In this document: piece after piece, positions 62,917 to 64,000 of the stretch
Numbering within the stretch: position 1 is the stretch's first letter
Layout: each line of letters starts with the position of its first letter
Source of the DNA: a virus
Strand: one strand, 5' to 3'
DNA length: 64,000 nt
IMG/VR virus record: IMGVR_UViG_3300035665_003403
Coordinates: 1-64,000 of that record
The notes under the pieces: model-generated
Databases searched by the model: none
What the model was told of the DNA's origin: nothing
The model's input: the letters and a program-made list of their open reading frames with translations, nothing else
Position numbers and translations under genes: made by a program

Positions 62917-64000
62917 TTGATACAATTAAATGATATAAAATCAAAGAAAGCAATTATTCTACTATCTAATTATAGTGGGATAAACCCATATATCTTACAA
63001 TTAAAGAATAAATTAGCTACTAATGGTAAGTTACTATTAACCGAAAATCAAACCAACTATATTATCGAAAATGATAAAACTCAACCAATATTTATAAACA
63101 AAATATTATCTATAACACCATTTTTGGGGGAATCACTTAAAAAAGAGTTTGAATTAAGCTTTACCCCAGAAAAATTATTAGCCGAATACATATTAGCTGA
63201 CAACAATAAAACAATCCACATTTACGGAAAACTAACCAAGAATCAAAAAACATCAACAATGTTTTTCATTCCAAAAAATCAGTTGATAACTGACCCTTAT
63301 TTTGATGAAATTGATGTTGATGTTGATTTTGAAAAATATGATAATATTTTAGCCAAATATGGTAAAAATTTATTCGAACACCAAAAATCTGGTATTAAAT
63401 TCTTGTTAGGTAGAAAAGGAGCTATCTTAGCTGACGAAATGGGACTCGCAAAAACGGCCCAATCAATAATATCAGCACTTGAAAGTGGTTGTAAAAAAAT
63501 ATTAGTTATTTGTCCAGCATCAGTAAAGATAAATTGGAAAAGGGAAATTGAAATTTTCGATAAAAATGTATCAATAGTTGATGGTAATCGTTGGGTTGAT
63601 AATAAATTTACGATTGTAAATTTTGATATACTTAAAAATTTCCACACTATTGAAGATAAAAAAATTGAATTTCAAATTTTAAAAAGAACAATTCTTGATA
63701 CAAAATTTGATGCTATTATTATTGATGAAGCACATTATTTAAAAGATAGCAACACAATTAGAGGTGGTATTGTTAATGATTTGATTAAACTAAACGATTT
63801 TAAAAGAATTTGGTTGTTAACTGGAACCCCAGTAGCCAACAGACCAATAGATTTTTTTAATTTACTTAAGATGATTAAATCACCATTAGGTGATAATTGG
63901 ATGTTTTTTTCTAAGCGTTATTGTGATGCTAAAAAAATGTATAGAACCATGAAAAATGGTAAAAAGAAACAGTTATGGATTAATAGCGGAGCCTCAAACT
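62917..64000 (+). CDS. SNF2-type helicase, incomplete at right edge
   Basis: About 361 codons are visible before the window ends. The likely start is TTG at 62917 (LIQLNDIKSKKAIILLSNYS); a stop codon lies three codons upstream and no ATG occurs before about 63256. SNF2/superfamily 2 motifs are in order: Walker A-type LADEMGLAKTAQS (63430-63468), ICPASVKINWKRE (motif Ia), IIIDEAHYLKD (DEAH box, 63718-63750) and WLLTGTPVANRP (motif III). The phosphate-binding loop reads GLAKT instead of the usual GLGKT. Such phage helicases act in recombination or replication restart; T4 UvsW is a functional parallel, not a proven orthologue. Confidence 0.85.
   Translation, partial: MIQLNDIKSKKAIILLSNYSGINPYILQLKNKLATNGKLLLTENQTNYIIENDKTQPIFINKILSITPFLGESLKKEFELSFTPEKLLAEYILADNNKTIHIYGKLTKNQKTSTMFFIPKNQLITDPYFDEIDVDVDFEKYDNILAKYGKNLFEHQKSGIKFLLGRKGAILADEMGLAKTAQSIISALESGCKKILVICPASVKINWKREIEIFDKNVSIVDGNRWVDNKFTIVNFDILKNFHTIEDKKIEFQILKRTILDTKFDAIIIDEAHYLKDSNTIRGGIVNDLIKLNDFKRIWLLTGTPVANRPIDFFNLLKMIKSPLGDNWMFFSKRYCDAKKMYRTMKNGKKKQLWINSGASN

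Noticed and set aside
63297-63647. 116-aa minus-strand frame near the right edge
   Set aside because: Antisense to the SNF2 helicase motifs, which are unambiguous on the plus strand.
1-64000. tRNA or rRNA genes
   Set aside because: Gaps between genes are short and AT-rich; I saw no cloverleaf or T-loop GTTCRA-type sequence with matching stems. A tRNAscan run would settle it.

Overview
The window is an AT-rich stretch (roughly 70% A+T by eye) of a large T4-like, contractile-tailed double-stranded DNA phage. Gene density is very high and most genes overlap or touch. About 40 of the genes lie on the minus strand; only a two-gene island (45169-47893) and a gene entering the right edge (from 62917) are on the plus strand. 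Three things point to a Bacteroidota host. Ribosome binding sites are weak or absent. Two clean TTGAC-17 bp-TAnnTTTG promoters match the Bacteroidota primary sigma consensus. The receptor-end protein carries a fibronectin-like repeat and a C-terminal lectin-like domain typical of Bacteroidota surface proteins. No terminase, portal or capsid gene is in the window.

Read along the minus strand (right to left), the layout follows a virion assembly programme. First come neck and tail-completion proteins (62805-61229). Next is a fibre block: a 1525-aa repeat protein with YadA-like heads, two tandem paralogues and a 566-aa fibre (61226-51694). Then follow the tail sheath (51596-48753), a small metallopeptidase and a hypothetical protein, and the tail tube (45082-44594) flanked by two homing endonucleases. 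After these come a tube paralogue, a gp26-like protein with a possible frameshifted chaperone partner, and the tape measure (39469-37019). A 409-bp repeat-rich intergenic region separates this from the tail-tip genes: a 1313-aa protein with an OmpA-like domain, a LysM/gp53-like protein, a 1874-aa hub-like protein ending in a zinc peptidase, and a lambda-R-type muramidase.

A DNA metabolism block (gp32, UvsX, RNase H/exonuclease, DnaB-type helicase, NrdB, NrdA; 24126-15748) is inserted inside this tail order. Beyond it the order resumes with gp25, gp6, several unrecognised baseplate proteins, a gpI-like protein and a receptor-binding-type protein (15708-17). The order tape measure, U-like, X-like, D-like hub and then W (gp25), J (gp6), I, H mirrors P2/Mu-type tails, so it supports assignments where sequence similarity alone is weak.

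The most notable signals are four. A recurring TATTTATA motif lies just upstream of nearly every gene that does not overlap its predecessor. Four cell-wall-related modules are concentrated at the tail tip. A +1/-2 frameshift site is possible in the chaperone pair. The 36.6-37.0 kb region carries tandem 12-bp repeats and a 20-bp palindrome just downstream of a promoter-like sequence. All functional calls come from reading the sequence; no database search was run.
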